Source: Chitinophaga sp. CB10 (lineage in GTDB: Bacteria > Bacteroidota > Bacteroidia > Chitinophagales > Chitinophagaceae). Taken from it: a DNA stretch of 64,000 bases. Positions 55,267-64,000 of the stretch are shown here, piece after piece. Location: NCBI GenBank assembly GCA_001870995.2, contig MLAV02000001.1, forward strand, positions 1 to 64,000, read 5' to 3'. Position 1 is the stretch's first letter, and every line of letters begins with the position of its first letter. The notes beneath the pieces are model-generated. The model saw nothing but the letters and a program-made list of their open reading frames with translations. It was not told the DNA's origin and did no database searches. The translations under genes and the position numbers were made by a program.

Positions 55267-57054
55267 TCAATTACTCCACCCGGTCGTCTGTACCAGGTTC
55301 TGATTCAACTGCATCTCTTCCAGCGGTACTGGCTCATTATAGTATTTATCCAGCCAGCCAACAGGTACAGGGTAATAAACAACGGACCCGCTGCTGTTGA
55401 GCGTAATTGGCGTACCTGCGCCATAGTCGCTTACTTTCACTTTAGCGCCCAGCAGCTGTTTATTAAAATAGATTCCTTTTTTCCAGCGCTTCAGGTCATT
55501 GAAGCGGAAGCCATCACCCATCAGTTCAACCCGGCGTTCCCGCCTGATCTCCCATAACACCGGGTTCACGTCCGGATCGCGTTTGGCGTCGAAGTTCGCA
55601 TCGATAGCAGCTACGGTCATTGCCGGCAATCCCGCTCTTGGCCTTAGCTTGTTGATGGTTATATCCGCAATGCCCTGGCTGAATGCGCCCAGCTCCCACA
55701 TTGCTTCCGCATAGTTAAGCATTACTTCTTCTATTCTGAAAACAGGGAAGTCCGTAGTGGCTACGCCGGTGGTACTTACATCCGTAAAAGTGTTGTAAGG
55801 CTTGTAGTAATAATATCCGGTAGCGGTGTTCATAAAGCCTTGCGCGCCGGGCGTTTTATCATTCAGGAAATGCGGCGCCCTGTAGAGATAATAACCGGCC
55901 CAGTTGGTAACGGGCAACCTTTTCCGGGTGGCATCGTTGCCGGGAAGGGTAGCCATAAAGTCTATAAACTCATAATCGGAAGGCACACTGGTGCGGGTGT
56001 ACGTAGTGACCTGGCCGGAGGCAATCACCCTGTATGGCGGCAGTACCGTGAAGTAAAGCCTGCGATCCCTTTTCCTGAATTCGGCGTTCATGGTAGAATC
56101 GCTGTAGCCCGTGGTGGTGGTGCTTACAGGGCGCCCATCCGTGCAGAGATAGCTTTCTACGGCGTCTTTGGAGAGGTCCGTACCCCAGGAGGAAGTGCGG
56201 ACAAACCTTGTGGCATTATGGCCTGTTTGCCCGGTGATATATTGCCTGGCGAGGATGATGCCCGGCTTGCCGATGAGGTCCTCCGAGTTGAATACATCAT
56301 CGTAACTGCCCATTACGGCAGGGAAGGAGCTGATCAGTTTTTCAGAATAGGTTTTACAGGCATTCAGGTACACCTCCGCCTGTGGCAACTGGTGATACTT
56401 ACGCCAGGTGCCTTCAAACAATCCAAAGCGGGAGAGCAGGGCCCTTACCACATGTACGTTGATGGTGTTGGGGCCGTCGCCGTCTGTTTTAATATGCGAT
56501 TCTGCCCATACCAGGTTGTCCAGTATATTTTTGGTCACCTCGTCGCGGGGTGTCCGGGGGCCAAAGAGCACGCTTACGGAGGTATCGGTTACCTTATGTT
56601 CAATCCAGGGGATATCGCCGTAGGCGGCCAGCATATCATAGTAACGGTACGCGCGGAAAAAGTAGCCCACGCTGCGGTAGTGATCCTTGTCCGTTTGGCT
56701 CATGGCCGATTGGTCAATGTTATCCAGCATCACGTTGATCCTCCTGATGAAGGTAAAATCCCACTGAGTGCCGGCAGTATTGGTAGGTATTATCTTCAGC
56801 TGAAAAGCGTAGGGGGATTTGTTGGCCACGTTGTAACCATTCACCATATTATCGGAGTTGAGCTCTCCGGCAGGAGCATCGATGCCGTATTCCGGTAGGA
56901 TGCCGTAACAGCCCCAGAGGTAGGTCCGGAAGTTATCGGCAGTTTTGAATGCCGTTGCTTCCGTTAACTGGTCCAACGGCAGTTTATTGAGATAATCTTT
57001 GTTACAGCTGCTGGCTGCAAACAGCGCCAGTAAAAGGAATATATTCTTTTTCAT
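55267..57054 (-). CDS. SusD/RagB family surface lipoprotein
   Basis: A 595-residue predicted lipoprotein (LLLALFAASSCNKDYLNKLP; CNKD resembles the surface-export signal). SusD features: FRTYLWGCYGILPEYG, YFFRAYRYYDMLAAYGDIPW, and WEIRRERRVELMGDGFRFND near the C-terminus. The start at 57054 is preferred over 57063 by the signal peptide. Partner of the SusC ending 18 bp upstream; last gene of a sigma-regulated locus. Confidence 0.92.
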   Translation of the reverse strand: MKKNIFLLLALFAASSCNKDYLNKLPLDQLTEATAFKTADNFRTYLWGCYGILPEYGIDAPAGELNSDNMVNGYNVANKSPYAFQLKIIPTNTAGTQWDFTFIRRINVMLDNIDQSAMSQTDKDHYRSVGYFFRAYRYYDMLAAYGDIPWIEHKVTDTSVSVLFGPRTPRDEVTKNILDNLVWAESHIKTDGDGPNTINVHVVRALLSRFGLFEGTWRKYHQLPQAEVYLNACKTYSEKLISSFPAVMGSYDDVFNSEDLIGKPGIILARQYITGQTGHNATRFVRTSSWGTDLSKDAVESYLCTDGRPVSTTTTGYSDSTMNAEFRKRDRRLYFTVLPPYRVIASGQVTTYTRTSVPSDYEFIDFMATLPGNDATRKRLPVTNWAGYYLYRAPHFLNDKTPGAQGFMNTATGYYYYKPYNTFTDVSTTGVATTDFPVFRIEEVMLNYAEAMWELGAFSQGIADITINKLRPRAGLPAMTVAAIDANFDAKRDPDVNPVLWEIRRERRVELMGDGFRFNDLKRWKKGIYFNKQLLGAKVKVSDYGAGTPITLNSSGSVVYYPVPVGWLDKYYNEPVPLEEMQLNQNLVQTTGWSN

Positions 57055-57072
57055 TGCACGCATTTTAATTCA

Positions 57073-60000
57073 TTAAAGAGAAGCGTTGACCCCGAAGGAG
57101 AACATACGCATGATCGGGTAGTTGATACCATAGCCTTTATCGGCGGTGGATGTAGGGTCCAGCCCTTTAGGCATTTTGCTGAAGGTGAACAGGTTTTCGC
57201 CGCTGAAAAACACCTGTAACCGGGTAAAGGAAATGCGTTTTAACAATGCTTCCGGAATGGAATAGGCTAAGCTCAGATTTTTAACCCGCAGGTAAGCGGC
57301 GTTGGTGAGGTACCTGGTTTGTACCAGCTTGTTGATAGCGGAGTTGCCGGCCGCCTTCGCATAGATGCGCGCAAAGTGAGCGTTGGTGTTTGTCGGCGTC
57401 CAGTAATCCAGCTGGTTGTCGTAAATAGTGCCAAACTCGTAATTGTAAGGGAAGGTCAGGTTATTACTGATCCAGAGGTCGCGCTTACCTACGCCTGCAA
57501 TGGCAAAGCTGAAATTCCAGTTCTTATACCCCAGGCCGCCGTTGATGCCATATTGCATGGCGAGCCTGGTATTGCCTATCACAGAGAGATCGCCGGGCGA
57601 GCTAACGGTATTCAGCCCGTTGGTGATCACACCGTCCCCGTCAAAATCCCTGTACAGTACATCCCCCGGGTTGGGCGTCACCAGGGAGTTGCCGTTCCTG
57701 ATTTGCTTTGGAATGCCGGCTTTAATCACGCCGTTTTCGAAGTCAGTTTCCTGGTAGAGGCGGTCCGTAGTATAACCCCATATTTCCGTCATGTCTTTTC
57801 CTACGTAATACGTGTTGAGAGAGCCGGCTTTGTTATTGTCGAACTTGGTGATCTTTGATTTGAAGTCGTACAGGTTGGCAGACACATAGTAGTTGAAATC
57901 GCCAACTTTATCCCGCCATTCCAATGCTATTTCATATCCCTGGGATTGCAGGTTGGCGGCATTCTGCAGCGGCGCGCCGGTGCCCAGTACTGCCGGCAGT
58001 TGCAGGGCGTTGGTCAGCATGTTGAGGGTTTGGCGCCTGTACCAATCGGCCGTCATGCTGATCCGGTTGTCCAGGAAGCCTAAGTTGATACCATAGTTAA
58101 TGGTTTTCACGGTTTCCCAGGTGAAGTTCGGACTGATAAGACCCGGCGTGCCAAGCGTGGTAGGCTTTGCGCCGCCACTCAGCCAGTTGGTAAGGCTGGG
58201 CTCCATGGCATCGAGGAAGCGGTAAGGATCAATATCCTGGTTGCCTACAGCGCCAATGGATACACGCAGTTTCAGATCCGAGAGCCATGGTTTCACCGAT
58301 TGCATGAATGGCTCCTCTGAAACCCTCCATCCTGCGGAGCCGGAAGGGAAATAACCCCAGCGGTGGCTCGCCGGGAATTTGGAAGAACCGTCGGTACGGC
58401 CGTTGATCTCCAGCAGGTATTTGCCTTTATAGTCGTAGTTGAAGCGGCCGAAAAAACCCAGCACACTCCATTCGGCGTAGTTGTCATCCGCCGTCAGGAT
58501 GCCGATTGCCGTGGAAATGGAGGGCAGGTCAGCGGAAATCATTTGCGTCTTATTGGCCCAGAGGTTTTCCATATACAGATCATCCTGGTTGTAACCGGCC
58601 ATCAGCGTGAAGTGGTGGTTCCCGAAGGATTTCGCATAGTTCGCGTACACGTTCAGCGTACGCCTGTCCGTATTTTGGTTAAACTTGTAAAACGCCGCAT
58701 TGTTGGCCGGTACGGTGGTTTTTACCACAAATTCGCTGATATCCGCATAATTGAAAGATTTGTTATAGCTCGTATTGGTCTGGCGCAGGTTTTCAAACAG
58801 GTATTCTCCGGTAATAGTCAGTCCTTTCACAGGCCGGGCGATAACCTTGCCCATCAGCCGGATATCATCGTACCTTACTTTGGATGGCACACTGTTGAGC
58901 AGCAGATTTTTGGGCGTGCCGGTAGGATATAACACGCCGTTGATGGTCATGGTGTCAATTGTAGGACTGTAGGAGGGGCTGTTACTGGCCACATTCCAGA
59001 GCCAGGAGCTGTTCGGGTCCGACTTGGTGGAGGTGTAATAACTCACATCTCCCTGGAGGGTGAGCCAATTGGTAACATCGGAGCTAACGTTGGATTTTAC
59101 GTTATAGCGTTGATAGGAGTCTGCATTGCTGGTCATGATCCCGTCTTCTTTCACCGTGCCGAGGGAGAGGCGGTAGGCCGTTTTTTCAGTGCCTCCGCTG
59201 ACGGCAAAGTCGTGCATTTGCTGCACGCCCGCGTTGTCGAACAGCTGTTTGATCACATCCGTAGGCGCCAGCTGGTAACGGATGCCGGCATCCATCGTAT
59301 ATCCGTTAGGGTATTTGGATGGATCGGCGTTATAGTCCTGGAGGAACTGCAACCATTTGTCTACATTCTGACCGGTCCAGTAGGCGGCATAGCCCATGTC
59401 CTTATACGCCTGTACAGTGGCCAGGGGACTGGCTTTCTTAGGGATCGAACTGGGTGTGGAGAAGGTGAAATTATTACTGTAATCGAATCTCACTTTATTA
59501 TGCTTGCTGCCTTTTTTGGTGGTGATGAGTATCACCCCGAATGCGGCACGGGCTCCATAGATGGCAGCAGCGCCGGCATCCTTCAAAACCGTCACGGTTT
59601 CAATATCGTTAGGATTCAGCATATTCATAGGCGCGCTGAAAGGAATATTGTCCACCAGGATCAGCGGTCCGCCGCCATTGATACTGGTAGTGCCCCTGAT
59701 GTTGAAGCTGAAGCCGCCTCCCGGCTCGCCGGTGGTAGACGTTACTTCCAGGCCGGGTACCACGCTTTGCAGCAGCGCGCCTGCAGTACTGGTTGGCCGG
59801 TTTCCTGCCAGTTCCTCCATTTTAACGGTATTGACGGCGCTGGTCAGGTTGGTTTTCTTTTGCGTACCATAACCTACCACTACTACTTCGTCGATTTTTT
59901 TATCCGCCGGTTTGAGCGTGATGTCGATCTTGCCCGACTGAGTCACTGGAATTTCCGTTGGTTCATAGCCCATAAAGGTGATGACCAGCGTGCCGCCTTT

Positions 60001-60525
60001 TTGAGGTACGTTGAGGGTAAAGTTCCCGTGTACATCAGCAGCGGTACCAATATTGGTGCCTTTCAGCGCCACAGTGGCGCCGGGCAATGGTTGCCCGTTC
60101 TCGTCCGTAATGCGGCCTTTGATGAGGAGGTCGGCAACGGCCAGTTCTGGCGGCAGTTTATGCTTTTTTTCTTTGATGATAATGGTTTTGTCGACCACGC
60201 TGTAATCGAACGGTTGCCCGATGAAGCACAGGCTGAGGGCCTTTTCTACGGGCATGTTGCTGATGGTGAGATTCACCTCGTTGGCATGTTCCAGCAGGCG
60301 GCTGTCGAACCAGAATTCATAGCCCGTTTGTTTGGTGATAGCACGCAGCACCTTTTCGAGCGATGACTTTTCCGCCCTGATGGTTACGCTTTGCCCGTTT
60401 GTTTTAGCCGATAGTTGCAGGCAAACAGATAAAAGGAATAACATCGTCGTTTTCATGATCAATAGCTTCTTTAAGAAAGTCCATTGGTGGAATCCCCGTT
60501 TCGCCGGGGAATGGAGGAAATTCAT
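57073..60525 (-). CDS. SusC-type TonB-dependent receptor with STN domain
   Basis: An 1150-residue outer membrane importer. The signal peptide ends near QLSAKTNGQ. A secretin/TonB short N-terminal (STN) domain covers about residues 50-115 (LEKVLRAITKQTGYEFWFDS, VEKALSLCFIGQPFDYSVV). A carboxypeptidase-like domain (IKGRITDENGQPLPGATVAL) and the SusC signature DEVVVVGYGTQKKTNLTSAV follow, then plug and barrel. The STN domain contacts FecR and allows ligand-dependent activation of the sigma factor encoded upstream. The start at 60525 (MNFLHSPAKRGFHQW) fits related proteins; ATGs at 60597 and 60624 are in frame but would add a charged leader. Confidence 0.9.
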   Translation of the reverse strand: MNFLHSPAKRGFHQWTFLKKLLIMKTTMLFLLSVCLQLSAKTNGQSVTIRAEKSSLEKVLRAITKQTGYEFWFDSRLLEHANEVNLTISNMPVEKALSLCFIGQPFDYSVVDKTIIIKEKKHKLPPELAVADLLIKGRITDENGQPLPGATVALKGTNIGTAADVHGNFTLNVPQKGGTLVITFMGYEPTEIPVTQSGKIDITLKPADKKIDEVVVVGYGTQKKTNLTSAVNTVKMEELAGNRPTSTAGALLQSVVPGLEVTSTTGEPGGGFSFNIRGTTSINGGGPLILVDNIPFSAPMNMLNPNDIETVTVLKDAGAAAIYGARAAFGVILITTKKGSKHNKVRFDYSNNFTFSTPSSIPKKASPLATVQAYKDMGYAAYWTGQNVDKWLQFLQDYNADPSKYPNGYTMDAGIRYQLAPTDVIKQLFDNAGVQQMHDFAVSGGTEKTAYRLSLGTVKEDGIMTSNADSYQRYNVKSNVSSDVTNWLTLQGDVSYYTSTKSDPNSSWLWNVASNSPSYSPTIDTMTINGVLYPTGTPKNLLLNSVPSKVRYDDIRLMGKVIARPVKGLTITGEYLFENLRQTNTSYNKSFNYADISEFVVKTTVPANNAAFYKFNQNTDRRTLNVYANYAKSFGNHHFTLMAGYNQDDLYMENLWANKTQMISADLPSISTAIGILTADDNYAEWSVLGFFGRFNYDYKGKYLLEINGRTDGSSKFPASHRWGYFPSGSAGWRVSEEPFMQSVKPWLSDLKLRVSIGAVGNQDIDPYRFLDAMEPSLTNWLSGGAKPTTLGTPGLISPNFTWETVKTINYGINLGFLDNRISMTADWYRRQTLNMLTNALQLPAVLGTGAPLQNAANLQSQGYEIALEWRDKVGDFNYYVSANLYDFKSKITKFDNNKAGSLNTYYVGKDMTEIWGYTTDRLYQETDFENGVIKAGIPKQIRNGNSLVTPNPGDVLYRDFDGDGVITNGLNTVSSPGDLSVIGNTRLAMQYGINGGLGYKNWNFSFAIAGVGKRDLWISNNLTFPYNYEFGTIYDNQLDYWTPTNTNAHFARIYAKAAGNSAINKLVQTRYLTNAAYLRVKNLSLAYSIPEALLKRISFTRLQVFFSGENLFTFSKMPKGLDPTSTADKGYGINYPIMRMFSFGVNASL

Positions 60526-60664
60526 ACATTTGTTTTTAGGCGTGACAATAAATGGCTTCTTCCCATGAAGCCGTTTTACGAGGTGAAATTTGTACATGCC
60601 TGATCCTGCCGGAGGCCGTCCCATGGCTTCCGGTAATTTTTTCAGTACATGCTTGCAGGAATAA

Positions 60665-61852
60665 TTATGGTAGTACGGTCAGCCTTTTCCCTTCCAGTCT
60701 GAAGCGTATCCCATTTAGCTCCATGACGTGAAGGATGGCGGCAAGGCTTTTGTCGCGTGAAATGCTGATGGTAAAGAACCGTGGTGGAATGGTCCCTTCG
60801 TACATGACATCCACATCATACCATCTGGCCAGTTGCTGCAGGATGGATTTCAGCTCTTCGTTTCTGAACTGGAACTGTTGTTGTTTCCAGGCGAGGGCTG
60901 CGTCCAGGTCGGCGTCTTCTTCCACCTGGACTTTACTATCCGTTGCGATGGCCTGCTGACCGGCGGTCAGCGTTTTCATTGTTCCTGTTGAATTTTGGCT
61001 GATTTGAATTTTCCCTGTTACGAGGGTTGCTTTTGTTGTGGCCTCATCTTCATATGATTTGATGTTAAATGCAGTTCCCAATACAACGATCTGCTGTCCT
61101 TTGGTTGTTTTTACAATAAATGGCCTGGTGGATGGTGCTACATCAAAGAAGGCTTCTCCGCTGATGGTGACGTGCCTTTCCTTGCTGGAAAACGGGACCA
61201 TAAAAGTAACGGTGGAAGCTACGTTGATGGTCAGCCCGGAGCCGTCCGGGAGGGTGATGCGCAAAGGGCGGCTTCCCCTGGGGACCGTGATGGTGGCTGG
61301 TTCCGGCTGCGTGGTGGCGCTGCCCTGGTACACGATGTTATCCTCTCCCAGCTTCTGCGCCACCGCTTTTCCTGTATGGATGCCTGCTCCGGTTTGGATA
61401 CTGTCTACATAAATCCGTTTGCCGTTGCTGAGCGTGAAGTACGCTCTTGTGCCGGCAGGCGCCGGTATATCTGTCAGTAGTTTTTTTGGGTTGGGGGAAG
61501 AGATATAAGGCTGCGCTGCCTGCCGGTACCGGTAATACCCTATGCTGCACGTTATCAGTATGCCGGCTATCGCGGCGGCATACCAGAAATGCTTTGTGGT
61601 CCGGATACGTTTGGCCGGAAGGGACGTTTGCGCCTGTATTTTTTCCCAGAGCCTGCCCCGGGTGTCGAGGATGCGCAACAACTCTTCCCTTATCCGCGCT
61701 TCATCCTTAAATTCCTCCACCAGGAGGCGGTTAGCCTCGCTGGCATTGGCCCATAGGTCCAGCTGCTGCTGTTCTTCAGCAGTGAGTTCACCTGACAGGT
61801 ATTTTAAAATTAATGTGACTACATCTTCATTGTGCAACTGCATCGACGGCAT
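60665..61852 (-). CDS. FecR-family anti-sigma factor
   Basis: A 395-residue inner-membrane protein: a cytoplasmic N-domain (HNEDVVTLILKYLSGELTAE) that binds the sigma factor, one membrane helix (WYAAAIAGILITCSIGYY), a FecR domain (ITLPDGSGLTINVASTVTF, GEAFFDVA, LGTAFNIKSY), and the C-terminal DUF4974 STN-like segment (ELKSILQQLARWYDVDV). It senses the SusC N-domain and controls the ECF sigma factor. The start at 61852 (MPSMQLHNED) is chosen; an upstream open frame to 61930 overlaps the sigma gene and lacks family character. Confidence 0.92.
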   Translation of the reverse strand: MPSMQLHNEDVVTLILKYLSGELTAEEQQQLDLWANASEANRLLVEEFKDEARIREELLRILDTRGRLWEKIQAQTSLPAKRIRTTKHFWYAAAIAGILITCSIGYYRYRQAAQPYISSPNPKKLLTDIPAPAGTRAYFTLSNGKRIYVDSIQTGAGIHTGKAVAQKLGEDNIVYQGSATTQPEPATITVPRGSRPLRITLPDGSGLTINVASTVTFMVPFSSKERHVTISGEAFFDVAPSTRPFIVKTTKGQQIVVLGTAFNIKSYEDEATTKATLVTGKIQISQNSTGTMKTLTAGQQAIATDSKVQVEEDADLDAALAWKQQQFQFRNEELKSILQQLARWYDVDVMYEGTIPPRFFTISISRDKSLAAILHVMELNGIRFRLEGKRLTVLP

Positions 61853-61919
61853 TTTAAATCTGGCTCTATCGTATAAACACCGACAGTTGGTAATTGTCCC
61901 GTAAAAATTTTTACTTTTT

Positions 61920-62498
61920 TTAGCGTGCAAGGAGAATAAGCAAAAACAGTAACTCCTGCTTCAGTAATTTGGTGCGAAGCTGTTTGATCGCTTCCGTTTT
62001 AAGGTTCCGCACTGTTTTTTCTGAGATGCCTGTTAAATCAGCGATTTCGTTATTCCGGAGGCCTTTCAGGCTCAGTTGCATGATCTGCGGCATTTTACCC
62101 GGCAGCAGCGCTATCTCCTGGTAAAGCCGGTGGTAAATATCAGTTCTGATAGTGGTAATATCTCCTGCCGTTGCCGCTGCTTCTTCCAGCCTGGCCAGCT
62201 CCTGGTGCCGGCGCAGTAAGCGTTCTTCATTGCGGAGATGGTTAAGGCAGGCATTTCTGGCAATCGTATAAAGTAATCCCCGCAGGTTGGAATCCGGGGC
62301 AATGGCGGTACGCCTGTCCCAGAGCTTTACAAATGTTTCGATGGTGATGTCCTCCGCAGCCTGCCTGTCCCCGAGATACTTCAGGGAAAAATTGATCACC
62401 TCCGGGAAGTAGTAATTGTATATATCCTCAAAAGCGCGGCTATCGTTTGCAGAAAGCCGCTCCAATAAGCGCGTTTCAGTTGGTAGGTAGTCAGGCAT
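61920..62498 (-). CDS. ECF RNA polymerase sigma factor (SusC/FecR-linked)
   Basis: A 192-residue ECF sigma factor: sigma2 region AFEDIYNYYFPEVINFSLKY, ITIETFVKLWDRR, LLYTIARNACLNHLRNEERL, then a sigma4 helix-turn-helix (LKGLRNNEIADLTGISEKTV). First gene of the cascade sigma-FecR-SusC-SusD, all on the minus strand. The start at 62498 (MPDYLPTETRLLERL) is used; the ATG at 62504 adds two residues. Confidence 0.92.
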   Translation of the reverse strand: MPDYLPTETRLLERLSANDSRAFEDIYNYYFPEVINFSLKYLGDRQAAEDITIETFVKLWDRRTAIAPDSNLRGLLYTIARNACLNHLRNEERLLRRHQELARLEEAAATAGDITTIRTDIYHRLYQEIALLPGKMPQIMQLSLKGLRNNEIADLTGISEKTVRNLKTEAIKQLRTKLLKQELLFLLILLAR

Positions 62499-62621
62499 CA
62501 GCATTCATCGGCTATCCTTACGCAAAATAAGAAAAGCAGCCGTACCCCGCAATTATTCTTTTCAGGACCAGGGAGGCGCTTTACCGCCCTGCGAAACGTT
62601 ATTACCTGGAGATATTAGGTC

Positions 62622-63041
62622 CTAACTTTCAATTATCTCCTCGTCCGCCTCCTTATGCGTAGGCTGGTAATACAGGTAATAAAACGCCAGCACCAGCACG
62701 CCCAGCGTAAACGGGATCATCGCCAGGTGCTTGCAGGTCACCGTGCCAAAAACAATCTTTTCATCGAAATGCAAAAACTCGCTGATCATCCAGTAGGAGT
62801 TGGCCGTGATCCAGAGGGTGATGGCCAGGTTGTGCGTCAGCTCCGCCATATATTGGCGGGTGCGCCAGGCAATAACGATGGAGATGATTAAAGTAGGGAA
62901 GATCATCGCGATCCCCAGCGGCTTCCAGACCATACACCAGCCGATATCTTTCAGCAGCCAGAAAACAATGTGCAGGTTCTCCATCTTCCGGTAGCGCAAC
63001 GGAATACTATACACCGGTGAGCCGGTATTCTCTTTACTCAT
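62622..63041 (-). CDS. small multi-pass membrane protein of unknown function
   Basis: A 139-residue protein with three or four hydrophobic segments at about residues 40-58 (PLGIAMIFPTLIISIVIAW), 70-85 and 103-126 (LAMIPFTLGVLVLAFYYLYY). An N-terminal basic/aromatic stretch (IPLRYRKMENLHIVFWLLKD) and an acidic tail (KEADEEIIES) flank them. I recognise no family with certainty. Transcribed divergently from the hydrolase at 63132 across 90 bp. Confidence 0.7.
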   Translation of the reverse strand: MSKENTGSPVYSIPLRYRKMENLHIVFWLLKDIGWCMVWKPLGIAMIFPTLIISIVIAWRTRQYMAELTHNLAITLWITANSYWMISEFLHFDEKIVFGTVTCKHLAMIPFTLGVLVLAFYYLYYQPTHKEADEEIIES

Positions 63042-63060
63042 GTTTGGTTGTATTGCATAT

Positions 63061-63089
63061 TTTGGGCTTAAAGATATTCTTTATCTTCG
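63061..63089 (+). promoter_or_regulatory. probable promoter for the hydrolase at 63132
   Basis: TTTG at 63061-63064 and TATCTTCG at 63082-63089 (one mismatch to TAnnTTTG), separated by 17 bp, a good Bacteroidota spacing. It lies 42 bp before the ATG. Confidence 0.5.
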
Positions 63090-63131
63090 TTTTACGCCAG
63101 AAGTCTTATCTCTCAAAAGAAAAATCATCCT

Positions 63132-63962
63132 ATGACAGGCAATGCATTCTACTGGACAACCCGCCACACCCGCTTTCATGGTCTTGAATGGATCCCCGGG
63201 CAATACAGCCATGTAATGATCATCGTACATGGCATCGGCGAGCATATAGGCCGCTACGATGCCGTGGCTGCCTACTTTGCCGATAAGGGCTTTGCCGTAA
63301 CGGGGATCGATCATTACGGGCACGGCCGCAGTGATGGGGACCGTGGCGCCAGCAAAGGGTTGCAGTTTACGATGGACTACCTGGGCGATTACCTCCGGCA
63401 TGTGCAGGAGCAGTACGGCAAGCCGGTAGTGATGTATGGCCATAGCATGGGAGGCGGGATGCTCGCTGGCTTTTTACTGAGGAAGCAGCCGGCCATTGAA
63501 GCGGCCGTCCTCTCCGCGCCGGCGCTCATCGTGGCCAGGCGGCCGGGAGCGCTGCTCCGCGGATTCCTGCGGGTAGCTGCCGCCGTACTGCCCAACCTCC
63601 GCATCAGCCAGGGATTGGATATTACCAGGATCTCCCACGATACGCGGGAGGTGGAAAAGTTCAGAGCGGACCCGCTGCGGCACGGAAAAATGAGCCTGCG
63701 CCTGGCCAATGATATGATCCAAAACGGGCTGTGGTGCCTGCGGCATGCCAAACAGCTGCACGTGCCCGCCTTACTGATCCACGGCAACGCTGATGAGCTG
63801 ACCGCCGTGGAAGGCTCCCGCCTTTTCGCGGAAAGAGCCCCGCAAAACCTCCTTACCTATAAGGAATGGCCGGGCGACTACCATGAATTGCATAATGAAT
63901 TAAACAGCAAAGATGTTTTGTTCTATATCAATAAATGGCTTACCCACCACCTGGAACTATAA
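63132..63962 (+). CDS. alpha/beta hydrolase, lysophospholipase/monoacylglycerol lipase type
   Basis: A 276-residue cytoplasmic hydrolase of the serine aminopeptidase S33 (Hydrolase_4) group. VIIVHGIGEHIGRYDAVAAY is the oxyanion region, YGHSMGGGML carries the nucleophile Ser, LLIHGNADELTAVEGS the acid Asp, and PGDYHELHNE the His. The pattern matches monoacylglycerol lipase / lysophospholipase PldB-like proteins. No signal peptide. A terminator hairpin follows immediately. Confidence 0.88.
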   Translation: MTGNAFYWTTRHTRFHGLEWIPGQYSHVMIIVHGIGEHIGRYDAVAAYFADKGFAVTGIDHYGHGRSDGDRGASKGLQFTMDYLGDYLRHVQEQYGKPVVMYGHSMGGGMLAGFLLRKQPAIEAAVLSAPALIVARRPGALLRGFLRVAAAVLPNLRISQGLDITRISHDTREVEKFRADPLRHGKMSLRLANDMIQNGLWCLRHAKQLHVPALLIHGNADELTAVEGSRLFAERAPQNLLTYKEWPGDYHELHNELNSKDVLFYINKWLTHHLEL

Positions 63963-63963
63963 C

Positions 63964-63990
63964 GGGGACGGATCATTGGTCCGTCCCCGC
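63964..63990 (+). terminator. hairpin terminator after the hydrolase gene
   Basis: Ten-bp perfect stem cggggacgga/tccgtccccg with loop tcattgg, 1 bp after the stop codon, followed by a weak cctttac tail. Confidence 0.75.
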
Positions 63991-64000
63991 CTTTACATCT

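Noticed and set aside
60526..60624. SusC start at 60624 or 60597
   Set aside because: The extra residues are charged and precede the normal signal peptide; related STN-type SusC proteins begin near MNFLHSPAKR.

Overview
The window looks like chromosomal DNA of a Bacteroidota soil or gut-type glycan degrader, most likely family Chitinophagaceae (Chitinophaga-like). Reasons: three SusC/SusD pairs; many lipoproteins whose cysteine is followed by an x-K-D/E surface-export-like motif; an ECF sigma / FecR / STN-domain SusC cascade; and -7 promoter boxes of the Bacteroidota type TAnnTTTG. No rRNA, tRNA, CRISPR array or insertion sequence was recognised.

Layout. 1-1430: no convincing protein gene; a degenerate ~99-bp tandem repeat, a hairpin-rich stretch that may be a structured RNA, and a chain of short perfect hairpins ending in a terminator. 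1487-8189: small metabolic and regulatory genes: DUF1772 membrane protein, two GlxA-type AraC regulators flanking a RibD/DHFR-like reductase, GAPDH, a lipoprotein with a GTGNP linker, and a membrane LytTR regulator. 8298-13385: operon of TonB receptor, beta-helix lipoprotein and di-heme cytochrome lipoprotein, a recurrent pair of unknown function. 13395-16484: 46-bp repeats, a lipoprotein whose end is made of repeat, a DbpA-like helicase and peptidase E.

17208-37475: a 20-kb, 12-gene same-strand locus: SusC-SusD-fasciclin-DUF5007-like, then SusC-SusD-fasciclin-TIG/delta-60 protein, then alkaline-phosphatase-fold + LamG lipoproteins around an M60 (mucin-type) metallopeptidase. It contains no glycoside hydrolase and no regulator, so it looks like a surface system for binding, clipping and importing glycoprotein or glycopeptide material. 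The three phosphatase-like proteins have lost most expected metal ligands and are probably binding proteins.

37671-41412: exported esterase, RsgA GTPase with a possibly structured leader, and a lipoprotein aldose 1-epimerase. 41520-55218: DUF4159 / MoxR ATPase / DUF58 / BatA-like / DUF4175-like / amidotransferase-fold membrane protein, followed by two tandem TldD-TldE pairs. Both TldD proteins carry N-terminal Tat-like signals while the TldE partners have none, which suggests an exported TldD-TldE protease that may cross the membrane as a folded complex. A 33-codon ORF overlaps the first tldD start. 55267-62498 (minus strand): ECF sigma, FecR anti-sigma, STN-domain SusC, SusD: a trans-envelope regulated uptake locus. 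62622-63962: small membrane protein and a lysophospholipase-like hydrolase.

The items most worth following up are the Tat-exported TldDE/MoxR locus, the hydrolase-free M60 locus with degenerate phosphatase-fold lipoproteins, and the structured non-coding first 1.4 kb.
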